Shown here: piece after piece, positions 44,308-53,609 of the stretch
Layout: each line of letters opens with the position of its first letter
Position numbering within the stretch: position 1 is the first letter of the stretch
NCBI GenBank assembly: GCA_947487835.1
Contig: CANKXX010000007.1
Span: forward strand, 62,001-126,000
Direction of reading: 5' to 3'
DNA: 64,000 bases
Source: an uncultured Microbacteriaceae bacterium
GTDB lineage: Bacteria; Actinomycetota; Actinomycetes; Actinomycetales; Microbacteriaceae
Translations under genes and position numbers: made by a program
The notes under the pieces: generated by a model
The model's database searches: none
What the model saw: the letters and a program-made list of their open reading frames with translations, nothing else
Told to the model about the DNA's origin: nothing

Positions 44308-44796
44308 TCAGCCCTCGAGGGGCTCGTTCAACCGCTCGATGTAGCGGGCGAACTGGCGCAGATCCTCCGTCGACCAACTCGCCAGCGTGCGGAAGAGCGG
44401 GGTCCGGTCGCCCCAGCCGACCTCCGCCATGCGCTCGGTGGCGCGCGGCGTGAGCGCGAGGAACCGGGCGCGCCCGTCGTTCTCGTCGGTGCGGAACTCG
44501 AGCAGGCCCAGCTCCTCGAGCTGCTTCGCCTGGCGGCTGATGATGCTGCGGTCCACGTCGAGCTGGTCCGCGACCGCGCTCGCGTGCGTCGGACCGTTGC
44601 GGCTGAGCAGGCGCAGCACCTTGAGGCCGAACGGGGGGAGCGCCGGGTCGATCTTCAGCGCCGCCTCCCGTGTGACGGCCCGGATGCGCTGGCCGAGCAC
44701 GCTCATCTGCGCCTCGACCGCGGCCAGGGCCTCGGCGGCCTCGTCCTCGGGCTCGAGTGCGCCGCCGGTGCTGGTGCTGTTCACCGTCTCGATCAT
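44308..44796 (-). CDS. MarR-family regulator
   Basis: 162 residues. The winged helix is seen as PPFGLKVLRLLSRNGPTHAS, VADQLDVDRSIISRQAKQLE and the wing FRTDENDGRARFLALTP. Helices at both ends mediate dimerisation. The start overlaps the stop of the efflux gene (ATGA), so the two are translated together, and it very likely represses its own operon through the palindromes at 46616-46661. Inducer unknown. Confidence 0.93.
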   Translation of the reverse strand: MIETVNSTSTGGALEPEDEAAEALAAVEAQMSVLGQRIRAVTREAALKIDPALPPFGLKVLRLLSRNGPTHASAVADQLDVDRSIISRQAKQLEELGLLEFRTDENDGRARFLALTPRATERMAEVGWGDRTPLFRTLASWSTEDLRQFARYIERLNEPLEG

Positions 44797-46598
44797 CGGC
44801 GTACCCGGGCGGCGCCGGAGTCCGCGTTCGCGCCCGCGTCCCCGTCCGCATCCGTGTCGATGACCCGGACGGACCCGGTCGGGTGCGCCTGACCGACGGC
44901 GCTCAGGGCGGCCGTCGCGGTGGAGGCCGTGATGGCCGCATCCCCGGCATCCTCGCGCTCGCGCTTGCGCTGGTCGTCGACCGCGGCCACGTCCACCGCA
45001 CCCGTGCGGGCGCCGCGCAGCTGCACGGCGTTCTTGGTGCCGAGCTTGGCGTTCGGCAGGAAGATGACGGCGAGAAGCGTTACGACGGCGAGCGGGACGC
45101 TGTAGGAGAAGACGCTTCCGACGCCGGAGCCGTACGCGCTCTCGACCAGGATGCGGATCGCGTCGGGAAGGTCCGCGACGTGCGGGATGGTGCCGTCGCC
45201 GAGCGTCTGCGCGGCCTGGGCCTGCTCGGCGGGGCTGAGCCTCACGATGCCGGTCGCGATGTGGTCCGCGATGAGCGTGCCGAGCACCGAGCCGAGCACC
45301 GAGACGCCGATCGTGCCGCCGAGGCTGCGGAAGAAGGTGACCGCGCTCGTGGCGACGCCCAGATTCTTCACCTCGATGGAGTTCTGCACGACGAGCACCA
45401 GGTTCTGCATGAGCATGCCGAGGCCGGCGCCGAGGATGAACATGAAGACGCCCACGAAGACCAGGCTGGTGTCGTACTGCAGGGTGCCGAGCAGGATCGT
45501 GCCGGCGACCACGAGCACGGAGCCGGAGACCATGATGGCCTTCCAGGTGCCGCGGCGGCTGATGATGCCGCCGAAGATCGTCGACGCGATGAGCAGGCCG
45601 GCCATCATCGGGATGGTGAGCAGGCCGGACTGGGTCGGGGTGGCGCCGCGGGCCAGCTGCATGTACTGCGCGAGGAACACGGACGTACCGAACATCGAGA
45701 CGCCGACCGAGATGCTGGCGATGACCGCGAGGGTGAAGGTGCGGTTCTTGAACATCGAGAGCGGGATGATCGGCTCGGGGGCCTTCAGCTCCACGACGAC
45801 CGCGGCGATCAGGAGCAGGGCCGCGCCGCCGACCATGACGAAGGAGGGCAGGGAGGCCCACTCGAAGTCCTTGCCCGCGAGGGAGACCCAGATCAGCAGG
45901 AGGGACACGCCCGCCGCGATCAGCACGGCGCCGAAGTAGTCGATGTGCACGGTGCGCTTGGGGTGCTTCGGCAGGTGCAGGGTGCGCTGCAGCAGGATGA
46001 TGGCGACCACGGCCACGGGCAGCGCGATGAAGAAGTTCCAGCGCCAGCCGAACCCGTCGGTGATCAGGCCACCGAGCAGCGGGCCGCCGACGGTGCCGAT
46101 GGCCATGACGCCGCCGAAGAGTCCGGCGTACTTGCCGCGGTCACGCGGGCTGATGATGTCGGCCATGATGATCTGGCTCAGCGAGGCGAGGCCGCCGGCG
46201 CCGAGACCCTGCAGCACGCGGAACACGATGAGCATGTCGGTGTTCTGCGAGAAGCCGGCGAGCGCCGAGCCCAGGACGAAGATCGTGAGCGCGAGCTGGA
46301 TGAGCAGCTTGCGGTTGAAGAGGTCGGCGAACTTGCCCCAGAGCGGGGTGCTGACGGTGGTGGCGAGCAGCGTCGCGGTGACGACCCAGGTGTAGGCGGA
46401 CTGGTCGCCCTCGAGGTCCGAGATGATGATCGGCAGCGACGTGGCGACGACGGTGCCCGCCAGGATCGACACGAACATGCCGAGCAGCAGGCCCGACAGC
46501 GACTCGAGCACCTGCCTCTGGCTCATGCTGCCGTCAGCCGATACGGGCTGGCGTGCTTCCTTTTCCTTGCGGTGCTTGGCGGTGGTGGTGCGCGACAT
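44793..46598 (-). CDS. 14-helix MFS drug exporter (DHA2/EmrB-QacA type)
   Basis: 601 residues. Fourteen hydrophobic segments begin at about residue 30. The DHA2 motifs WVVTATLLATTVSTPLWGK (motif A follows as GKFADLFNRK), RVLQGLGAGGL (motif B) and GGPLLGGLITDGFGWRWNFF (motif C of antiporters) are clear. A cytoplasmic tail of about 75 residues is Asp/Ala-rich. Proton-driven efflux of toxic compounds is expected. It is the first gene of an operon with marR and has a strong promoter overlapped by two operators. Confidence 0.94.
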   Translation of the reverse strand: MSRTTTAKHRKEKEARQPVSADGSMSQRQVLESLSGLLLGMFVSILAGTVVATSLPIIISDLEGDQSAYTWVVTATLLATTVSTPLWGKFADLFNRKLLIQLALTIFVLGSALAGFSQNTDMLIVFRVLQGLGAGGLASLSQIIMADIISPRDRGKYAGLFGGVMAIGTVGGPLLGGLITDGFGWRWNFFIALPVAVVAIILLQRTLHLPKHPKRTVHIDYFGAVLIAAGVSLLLIWVSLAGKDFEWASLPSFVMVGGAALLLIAAVVVELKAPEPIIPLSMFKNRTFTLAVIASISVGVSMFGTSVFLAQYMQLARGATPTQSGLLTIPMMAGLLIASTIFGGIISRRGTWKAIMVSGSVLVVAGTILLGTLQYDTSLVFVGVFMFILGAGLGMLMQNLVLVVQNSIEVKNLGVATSAVTFFRSLGGTIGVSVLGSVLGTLIADHIATGIVRLSPAEQAQAAQTLGDGTIPHVADLPDAIRILVESAYGSGVGSVFSYSVPLAVVTLLAVIFLPNAKLGTKNAVQLRGARTGAVDVAAVDDQRKREREDAGDAAITASTATAALSAVGQAHPTGSVRVIDTDADGDAGANADSGAARVRR

Positions 46599-46615
46599 CG
46601 ATCTCCTGCTGTTGG

Positions 46616-46661
46616 TTGACTGCAGTCAACTATACGCCGATAGTGGACCACGGTCAACTAT
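46616..46661 (-). promoter_or_regulatory. Efflux operon promoter with two MarR operators
   Basis: On the minus strand TTGACC (46652-46657) and TATAGT (46629-46634) are separated by 17 bases, a near-consensus promoter. It is covered by two related palindromes: ATAGTTGACC-GT-GGTCCACTAT-type at 46640-46661, and TTGACTGCAGTCAA at 46616-46629. Both share AGTTGAC half-sites, as expected for a MarR dimer blocking the -35 and the start site. Confidence 0.9.
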
Positions 46662-46694
46662 CGGCGGTGTGTGGGCACGGTCCTCGCGCCGGCC

Positions 46695-46770
46695 CACGGT
46701 CCCTGAGCCTGCCGAAGGGGCGCGACGAGTCCTCACGCGCCGGCCACGGCCCCTGAGCTTGTCGAAGGGA
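46695..46770. repeat. Dispersed repeat class A, two direct copies
   Basis: Copies at 46695-46719 (core CCCTGAGCCTGCCGAAGGG) and 46745-46770 (core CCCTGAGCTTGTCGAAGGG), same orientation, 50 bases apart. They match the elements at 4.5, 4.9 and 49.0-49.1 kb. Confidence 0.85.
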
Positions 46771-46840
46771 CGGGCCCTTCTCTCGGGTGCTCGATTTCAG
46801 GGCGAGAGCGCCCGTTCTTTCGATCACCGCGATTTCCCCA

Positions 46841-46900
46841 TTGCGGTCGCGTGCCCCGCTTCGGTACCGTGTTCCTCACGTGATGTGAACAGTGTCCACA
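46841..46900 (+). promoter_or_regulatory. Promoter and 17-bp operator of the second MFS gene
   Basis: TTGCGG (46841-46846) and TACCGT (46865-46870) with 18-base spacing form a candidate promoter. Directly downstream, TGTGAACAGTGTCCACA (46884-46900) is a palindrome of the form TGTGnACAnTGTnCACA, typical of a dimeric regulator such as TetR or GntR types. No regulator gene adjoins it. Confidence 0.6.
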
Positions 46901-46953
46901 TCGCCGGTTCCGTCGAAGCAGCTCCATCACGAGTCTCCGCAGGAGGAGCACGT

Positions 46954-48566
46954 ATGTCGCATCCGCTCGCCACCTCGGACAACGCGTCGAACGGGGGTAA
47001 GGACCCGATCAGTACACGCCCGGGCCGCGGACCGTTCGTGCCTTCTACCAGGTGTTGGCGAACACCGCGGTGGCCAACGTCACCTCGAGCTACCTCTGGT
47101 GGGCGCTGACCTTCTGGGCCTACCTCGAGACCCGATCGGTGCTCGCCACGGCCATCATCGGCGGCTCGTACATGCTGCTGGTCGCGGCGCTCGGTGTGGT
47201 CTTCGGAGTTATCGTCGACCACAACAAGAAGAAGGCGGTCATGGTGCTCGCGAGCGCCGTGACGCTCGTCACCTACCTGCTCGCCGGCGGGCTGTACCTG
47301 TCGTTCCCCGAGTCCGTGCTCGTGGACTGGGGCGGACCCTGGTTCTGGGTGTTCGCGGGCGTGATCCTCGTCGGCGGGGTGGTCGAGAACATGCGCAACA
47401 TCGCGCTGTCGACCACCGTTACGCTGCTGGTCCCCAGTGACCGCCGCGACAAGGCGAACGGCCTCGTCGGCGCCGTGCAGGGTCTCGCGTTCATGGTGAC
47501 CAGCGTGTTCTCCGGCCTCTCCATCGGGCTGCTCGGGATGGGGTGGACCGTCGTCATCGCGATCGTCGCCACGGCGCTGGCCCTCGTCCACCTGTTCTTC
47601 GTGCCGATCCCCGAGCGGGGCGTCGTGCACGTCGAGGGGGCGGCGCCGAAGGGCTACGGGTTCCGCGGCGTCATCCCGGCCGTCGTCGCGGTGCCGGGGC
47701 TCCTCGCGCTCATCCTGTTCTCCACCTTCAACAACCTCGTGGGCGGCGTGTTCATGGCGCTCATGGATCCCTACGGCCTGACCCTGTTCTCGGTCGAGAT
47801 CTGGGGAATCGTCCTCGGCGTCACGAGCATCGGCTTCATCGTCGGTGGCGGGCTCGTCGCCCGGTTCGGGCTCGGCAAGAATCCCGTGCGCACGATGCTC
47901 CTCATCAACATCGGCGTCGCCCTGCTGGGGATGACCTTCGCAATCCGCGAGGTGTGGTGGGTGTACGCGATCGGCATCCTGCTCTTCATGTGCCTGATGC
48001 CGATCGCCGAGGCGTCGGAGCAGACCATCGTGCAGCGGGTCGTGCCCTTCGAGAAGCAGGGACGCGTTTTCGGCTTCGCGGCGAGCCTGGAGTCCGCGGC
48101 GGCGCCGGTGTCGTCGTTCATCATCGGTCCGCTCGCGCAGTTCTGGCTCATCCCGTACATGAACACCCAGGCAGGCCGCGACTCGCTGGGCTGGCTCCTC
48201 GGCCCCGGTGAGGCACGCGGAATCGCGCTGGCCTTCTTCGGTGCCAGCGCGGTGCTGCTTGTGGTGGTGCTGCTCGCCTTCGTGTCGGCGCCGTACCGCC
48301 GCCTCTCCGCCGCCTACGCGTCCGCTCCGCCGCCCCTGCAGGGGGAGGGCGCGGATGCGGAAGATGTGGATGCGGATGCGGATGCGGAGGATGCGGACGC
48401 TGATGCGTCCTCGTCGGAAGCAGGGGCGGATGCGCCGGCCCCGAGCTACGTGGAAGCGACGACTCACGCCGCCACCGGGAGCGAGAACGCGGCGGTAGTG
48501 CAGAATTCGGACGCTGCCCGAAGTGGCGCGGACGCCGAAAGTACGGTCCGCTCGACCGCGCGCTGA
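46954..48566 (+). CDS. MFS transporter with apparent frameshift near residue 17
   Basis: A 12-helix MFS protein whose body (from GTG 47052) reads LANTAVANVTSSYLWWALTF onward to a tail rich in Asp-Ala repeats. The natural start appears to be ATG 46954, preceded by a strong AGGAGGAGC, giving MSHPLATSDNASNGGKD. These two parts are in different frames. One extra base in the CCC at 47004-47006 would join them as KDPDQYTPGPRTVRAFYQVL, a normal MFS N-terminus. So either a base is missing (sequencing or real mutation) or the transporter starts late at 47052 and loses the lead-in. Substrate unknown. Confidence 0.8.
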
Positions 48567-48614
48567 GGATCAGGAACCGGGGAGGCCTTGCCCGTCAGCG
48601 GCGATCTGCCTCGA

Positions 48615-48844
48615 TCATTCGCCGATCCCGAGTCGCCGGTTGTGGGCCGTGATGATGGCGGCCCAACGGTCAGCGCGCTCGAGAGCATCCTCTCGCCGCT
48701 GACGTCCATGAGGTTGCTGGGCTGGTAGGCGCGAAGGAACTCGCTGGCCGTAGGTGCGTCGGGCTGCGACCACGGACTCCTGCTGGAAAGTCGGCCGACA
48801 AAGGCGCGGAGGCGGTAGCTCTCGCCCTGCCGATGGAAATGCAA
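48615..48844 (-). pseudogene. Possible gene remnant beside tRNA-Arg
   Basis: Protein-like sequence on the minus strand is split over two frames: first RAYQPSNLMDVSGE, then, after a shift near 48690, DALERADRWAAIITAHNRRL to a stop at 48615. No start codon with a ribosome-binding site is seen. It lies just downstream of tRNA-Arg, a place where integrated elements decay. The family is not recognised; it may be noise. Confidence 0.3.
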
Positions 48845-48872
48845 GAGATGCGTGGGATTGCAGAAACCGGTG

Positions 48873-48944
48873 TGCCCCTGGAGGGACTCGAACCCCCAAC
48901 CCTTTCCTTAGGACGGAACTGCTCTTCCATTGAGCTACAGAGGC
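48873..48944 (-). tRNA. tRNA-Arg (anticodon CCT)
   Basis: Acceptor GCCTCTG pairs with CAGGGGC, D-stem GCTC/GAGC, anticodon loop GTCCTAA with anticodon CCT, T-arm with TTCGAGT loop. One mismatch at the top of the anticodon stem (27-43). CCA is not encoded. It reads the rare AGG codon. Confidence 0.93.
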
Positions 48945-49040
48945 TGACCCGGCCATGATACCCGGGGTCGCGGGGGAGGCGGTGCGACCTCGGTGACCCC
49001 GGTGTCTGAGGTGCAGGCGCGGGTGACACGAGGTGGCCGC

Positions 49041-49123
49041 GTCCCTTCGACAGGCTCTGGAACCGTGATGGACCGTCGGCCTCCCTGGGACCGTTGCGTC
49101 CCTTCGACGAGCTCAGGGACCGT
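49041..49123. repeat. Dispersed repeat class A, two direct copies
   Basis: Copies at 49041-49067 (GTCCCTTCGACAGGCTCTGG core) and 49098-49123 (CCCTTCGACGAGCTCAGGG core), same orientation, 57 bases apart, between tRNA-Arg and the large helicase-like gene. As at 46.7 kb, the two copies are tandem. Confidence 0.85.
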
Positions 49124-49257
49124 ACTCCGCACCTTCGCAACATCCGCACCACACGTAACACGGGGGACGGGCCGGGGTACAAATGGAGGACATCGATACC
49201 GTGACACCCGGGCGTGGTGGGGGAGCGGAGTCCTCATTGGCGCTTAGTCTGGGTGCC

Positions 49258-52200
49258 GTGTGGCGCGCCAATAACCGAACCGACGACGAGGACCTGCTGT
49301 CCGGAATCGTCGATGAGCATGCAGAGGATCCGTTGACGAACGCTTCGCACAACGACACTGCACCCCACGCCCTGAGCGTGGGCGACCCGCGTTTTCAGGC
49401 GACCAACGTCGCCGAGCCGTCGTGGCAGCGCTGGCGTGCCCAGCTCGCCCAGGTCGGCGGGCCGTCGCCGCTGCTGCACTTCTCCGACACCCCGCGCTCG
49501 CGCATCGAGCTGTCCACGACGCACCCGGGCGGGCTCGCGCAGTTCATCACCGGCAAGACGACGCTGCTGTCGAGCCTGATCCGGGACGAGATCGCGCTGC
49601 GCACGGCCCGCGTCGCGGCCGGCGAGCTCACCCAGAAGGGGATCGAGCTGCTGTCGTCGCGTGGCATCGAGTCGATCCACCTGGCCATCGGCCTCGCCGA
49701 GTGGACGAACGGCGAGAACTCCTACCGTGCACCGGTGCTGCTGCGCCCGTTGGCCATCCGCCGCCACGGCCGCGACTTCGAGATCAAGCTCAAGGGCCAG
49801 CCCTTCCTCAACCCGTCGCTGGCGCGCGCCCTGCACGAGCAGTTCGGCATCACCCTCGACGTGCGGTCCTTCGTCGCCCTCGCCCTGTCGGACGGATCCT
49901 TCAAGCCGCAGCCCGTGATCGACCGCCTGCGCGGCCTCACCACTCATCTGCCGAACTTCACGGTGCACCCGCGCCTCGTCGTCTCGTCCTTCGCCGAGGT
50001 GGGGCTCGCCATGGCGCGCGACGCGCAGAACCTCGACCACCTGGTGATCGACGCCATCGCCGGCAACCCCACTGCCCGCTGGGGCGTGGGGGAGGCCTAC
50101 GCGCCCGTCGAGCCCATCGCCCAGGACGACCGCCCGCCGGTCACCGACACCCTGCTGCTCGATGCGGACTCCGAGCAGGAGTACGTCATCGCGCAGATCA
50201 ACGCGGGCAACTCGCTCGTCGTGAAGACCCTGCCCGGCACGGGCGGCACGCAGACCATCGTCAACGCGATCGGCTGCCTCGTCTCCCAGCACAAGCGCGT
50301 GCTCGTCGTCAGCCCGCGGCACTCGACCCTCGCCGGCATCGCCCAGCGGCTCTCCGCCATCGACCTGCCCGGCCTCGCCGTGTCGCCGCGCAACCTGCGC
50401 CGCGACGTCGTCGCCGCCATCTCGCGCAACGAGAAGGCCCGCAAGCCCTCGATGAACGAGGTCGACGACGCGCTCGTGCGCCTGCGCCACGTGCTTCTCG
50501 ACTACCGGCACGCGCTCAGTCGCCAGGATCCCGTGCTGCACGTCTCGGTGCTGGATGCCCTGAGCGAGCTCGCGCGCCTCGCGCTGCTGCCCGCCCCGCC
50601 GTCCACCACGGCCCGCCTGACCCGCCGGTCCATCGAGGCGCTCGCGGACGATCGCGCCGGCGCGGCGGAGACGCTCGTCCGCGCCGCGGCCCTCGGCCAG
50701 TTCCGCTACGGGCCGGACGACTCGCCCTGGTACGGCGCGAGCTTCCCGACCACCGCCGCCGCGTCGAGCGCGCACCAGCTCGCCAAGACCCTGCACGACA
50801 CCGGTCTGCCGAACCTGCTCGAGCGCGCGACGGACCTCGTCGCCAAGACGCACATGCGCATGTTCGAGTCGATCGCCGAGCTCGGCCTCTACCTGCGCCT
50901 CCTGCTCGATCTGCGCGAGACGCTCGACAAGTTCCAGCCCGTCGTCTTCGACCGGCCGCTCACCGAGCTCATCATCGCGACCGGATCCCGCAAGGACTCG
51001 GCGGAGATGTCCGGCGCGAACCGCCGCCGTCTCCGCAAGCTCGCGAAGGAGTACGTGCGCCCCGGCGTGCACATCGCGGATATGCACGAGGCCCTCGTGC
51101 GCGTGCAGCACCAGCGCGAGTTGTGGCACCGCTTCGCACCGGGCGGCGTCACGCCCGAGGTGCCGACCGGCATCGGCGACGTGCACGGGGCGTACCAGCG
51201 CGTGGCGGAGGACCTGGCCGTGCTCGACGAGCCGCTGAGCCAGCTCACCAAGCGCGAGCCGCTCGCCGAGCTGTCGATCCCGGACCTGCTCTCCACGGTC
51301 GAGGGCCTCGCCGCGGAGTCCGAGGTGCTCAACAACCTTCAGGAGCGCACCGCCCTGCTCGCGGAGCTGCGCTCGCTCGACCTCGACCCGCTGCTCACCG
51401 ACCTGTCGCAGCGGCACATGCCCGCCGAGAGCGTCGGCGCCGAGCTCGAGCTGGCCTGGTGGCAGTCGGTGCTCGAGCACCTGCTCGCCAGCGACAAGCG
51501 GCTGCTCAACGCCAACACGGACATCCTCGACCGGCTGGAGGCGGACTTCCGCCTCGTCGACGAGGCGCACGCGGCCGGCAGCTCCCAGCTGCTCGCCTGG
51601 CAGCTCGCGGAGGCCTGGAAGATGGGCCTCGTCGACTGGCAGGAGGAGTCGCACGCGCTCAAGGAGCTGCTGCGCGGCGACGACGTGAACTCGTTCACCC
51701 TGCAGCGGACGGCGCCGCACCTGTCCCGCTCGGTCGCCCCGGTCTGGCTCGCCTCGCCGTACGAGGTGTCCGACATCACCGACACCATGCCGTTCGACGC
51801 GCTGTTCCTGGTGGATGCGGGGGCCATCACCCTGGCCGAGAGCCTCGGCGCGATCCGCCGGGCGAAGCAGACCGTCGTGTTCGGCGATCCGGTCACGCAG
51901 ACGCCGTCCCCGTTCTCGATCGCCGTGACGGAGCCCGTCCCGCCGGTCGACAGCACCTCGCGTCAGAACGACACGACGCTCGACGACCTGCACGCCGATT
52001 CCGCCCTTGCGCGGCTCGGCGAGCTGCTGCCGACCCTGTCGCTCACTCGCAGCTACCGTGCCGGTGGCGAGGACCTCGCCGAGCTGGTGAACCGTCGCTT
52101 CTACGGCGGCCGCATCCAGTCCCTGCCGTGGGCCGGCACGTTCCTCGGCCACAGCAGCCTCTCGCTCGACTTCGTCGAGAACGGGCACGGCATGGCAGAC

Positions 52201-53301
52201 GAGGACACCGGCGCCGTCGAGAGCGTGGACGCCGAGGTCACGCGCGTCGTGCAGCTCGTGCTCGACCACGCCAAGTGGCGACCCCGCGAGTCCCTCATGG
52301 TCATCACCGCCAGCGCGAAGCACGCCGTCCGCGTGCAGCAGGCCGTGCTCGCCGCCGCGGCGAAGCGATCCGACGTCACCGAGTTCTTCCTCGGCGAGCG
52401 GGCCGAGCCGTTCATGGTCGCGACCCTCGAGCAGTGCGTCGCGCAGAGCCGCGACCGGGTCATCTTCTCCATCGGCTACGGCCGCACCCCGCACGGGCGC
52501 GTGCTCTCCAACTTCGGCGCCCTCGCGGCTCCGGGTGGCGAGCGTCTGCTCGCGGTCGGCATGACCCGCGCCCGCCGCTCCATGGTCGTCGTCTCCTGCT
52601 TCCAGCCGGAGGACATCGATGAGGACCGGATGCGGCACGGCATCGTCGCGCTCGCGCAGATCCTTGGCGAGGCCAAGGCCCGCACGGTCGAGGAGCACCT
52701 CCCCGACGACAGCGACGCCATGCTCGTGGACCTCGCCCGCCGCCTCGAGGTGCTCGGCCTCACCGTGTCCCTCGGGCACCGCGGCAAGCTCGCGCTCGTC
52801 GCGTCCTACGAGGGCCGCGCCATCGCGATCGAGACGGACAGCACCGTCAACCGTTACAGCCTGCGCGAGTCGCTGCGCCTGCGCCCCGAGATGCTGAAGC
52901 GCCTCGGCTGGCACTACCTGCGCGTGCACAGCTTCGAGCTGTTCGCCGACCCGGACGCCGTCGCTGCGAAGATCGCCCGCGCGCTCGGCGCGGTGGGCGC
53001 CTCCGCGCCGCACACGGAGCCGATCCCGGTGCAGTCCGCCGAGGCGGTCGACGCCGAGGGCGGATCGACGCTGGATGCGGATGCCGCAGCCTCAGGAAGC
53101 GCCCCGGCCGATGCCGGGAACGCTCCGGTCGCTGGTGCCTCCGCCGATGCGACTCCGGTCGTTGCGACTTCGGTCGATGACGGCGAGCACGGCGTGGCAC
53201 AGCGCGGCGAGCCCGACGCGGTGACCGGCCCCATCCCCGTTGCGGACGACACGCGGCACGCGGAGTCCACGGCGTCGCCCTACCGGCCTGACGCGGAGTG
53301 A
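49258..53301 (+). CDS. Large SF1 helicase-like protein with degenerate ATPase motifs
   Basis: About 1347 residues. It follows the layout of actinobacterial DUF4011-type helicases with a C-terminal nuclease-like segment (LALVASYEGRAIAIETDST, then LKRLGWHYLRVHSFELF). The Walker A site reads LPGTGGTQT, with Gly for the essential Lys (about residue 330). Motif II reads ALFLVDAGAI, with Ala for Glu (about 852). GDPVTQTPSPF and the late MTRARRSM resemble motifs III and VI. It may thus be an ATPase-dead scaffold. GTG 49258 is 7 bases after TAGTCT (49245-49250); an in-frame ATG at 49183 is the alternative. The last 95 residues are Ala/Asp-rich. Confidence 0.82.
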   Translation: MWRANNRTDDEDLLSGIVDEHAEDPLTNASHNDTAPHALSVGDPRFQATNVAEPSWQRWRAQLAQVGGPSPLLHFSDTPRSRIELSTTHPGGLAQFITGKTTLLSSLIRDEIALRTARVAAGELTQKGIELLSSRGIESIHLAIGLAEWTNGENSYRAPVLLRPLAIRRHGRDFEIKLKGQPFLNPSLARALHEQFGITLDVRSFVALALSDGSFKPQPVIDRLRGLTTHLPNFTVHPRLVVSSFAEVGLAMARDAQNLDHLVIDAIAGNPTARWGVGEAYAPVEPIAQDDRPPVTDTLLLDADSEQEYVIAQINAGNSLVVKTLPGTGGTQTIVNAIGCLVSQHKRVLVVSPRHSTLAGIAQRLSAIDLPGLAVSPRNLRRDVVAAISRNEKARKPSMNEVDDALVRLRHVLLDYRHALSRQDPVLHVSVLDALSELARLALLPAPPSTTARLTRRSIEALADDRAGAAETLVRAAALGQFRYGPDDSPWYGASFPTTAAASSAHQLAKTLHDTGLPNLLERATDLVAKTHMRMFESIAELGLYLRLLLDLRETLDKFQPVVFDRPLTELIIATGSRKDSAEMSGANRRRLRKLAKEYVRPGVHIADMHEALVRVQHQRELWHRFAPGGVTPEVPTGIGDVHGAYQRVAEDLAVLDEPLSQLTKREPLAELSIPDLLSTVEGLAAESEVLNNLQERTALLAELRSLDLDPLLTDLSQRHMPAESVGAELELAWWQSVLEHLLASDKRLLNANTDILDRLEADFRLVDEAHAAGSSQLLAWQLAEAWKMGLVDWQEESHALKELLRGDDVNSFTLQRTAPHLSRSVAPVWLASPYEVSDITDTMPFDALFLVDAGAITLAESLGAIRRAKQTVVFGDPVTQTPSPFSIAVTEPVPPVDSTSRQNDTTLDDLHADSALARLGELLPTLSLTRSYRAGGEDLAELVNRRFYGGRIQSLPWAGTFLGHSSLSLDFVENGHGMADEDTGAVESVDAEVTRVVQLVLDHAKWRPRESLMVITASAKHAVRVQQAVLAAAAKRSDVTEFFLGERAEPFMVATLEQCVAQSRDRVIFSIGYGRTPHGRVLSNFGALAAPGGERLLAVGMTRARRSMVVVSCFQPEDIDEDRMRHGIVALAQILGEAKARTVEEHLPDDSDAMLVDLARRLEVLGLTVSLGHRGKLALVASYEGRAIAIETDSTVNRYSLRESLRLRPEMLKRLGWHYLRVHSFELFADPDAVAAKIARALGAVGASAPHTEPIPVQSAEAVDAEGGSTLDADAAASGSAPADAGNAPVAGASADATPVVATSVDDGEHGVAQRGEPDAVTGPIPVADDTRHAESTASPYRPDAE

Positions 53302-53332
53302 CCGCGGCTCGTCCGGTGACCGAGGCGACCCC

Positions 53333-53575
53333 ATGACCGAGCGCCCCGAGTCGGAGCAGTTCGGTACGACGCCGCGGAAGCGCGGCCCGCGGCGTGCGCG
53401 CACGGAGCCGGTGCCCGGGTCCGACCCGACCCCCCAGCGCGAGGTACCCGGAGCAGCGCCCGTGCGTGCGAGCGAGGACACCGACCAGGCCTGGGGCGAC
53501 CGGCCCGCATCCGGCGGCGGAAGCGGCGAGAACGACGAGCGCCTGCGCCTCGACGTCCCGCCCCACTGGGGCTAG
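53333..53575 (+). CDS. Small disordered actinobacterial protein
   Basis: 80 residues of low-complexity Arg/Pro/Glu sequence beginning MTERPESEQFGTTPRKRGPR and ending in ENDERLRLDVPPHWG. The terminal NDERLRxDxPPHW motif is one I associate with a conserved small family encoded near this helicase-like gene in Microbacteriaceae. It lies 31 bases after the helicase-like gene. Function unknown. Confidence 0.6.
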   Translation: MTERPESEQFGTTPRKRGPRRARTEPVPGSDPTPQREVPGAAPVRASEDTDQAWGDRPASGGGSGENDERLRLDVPPHWG

Positions 53576-53609
53576 CCCCGTCACGCCCTGCACGGTCCCG
53601 CCGTTCACG

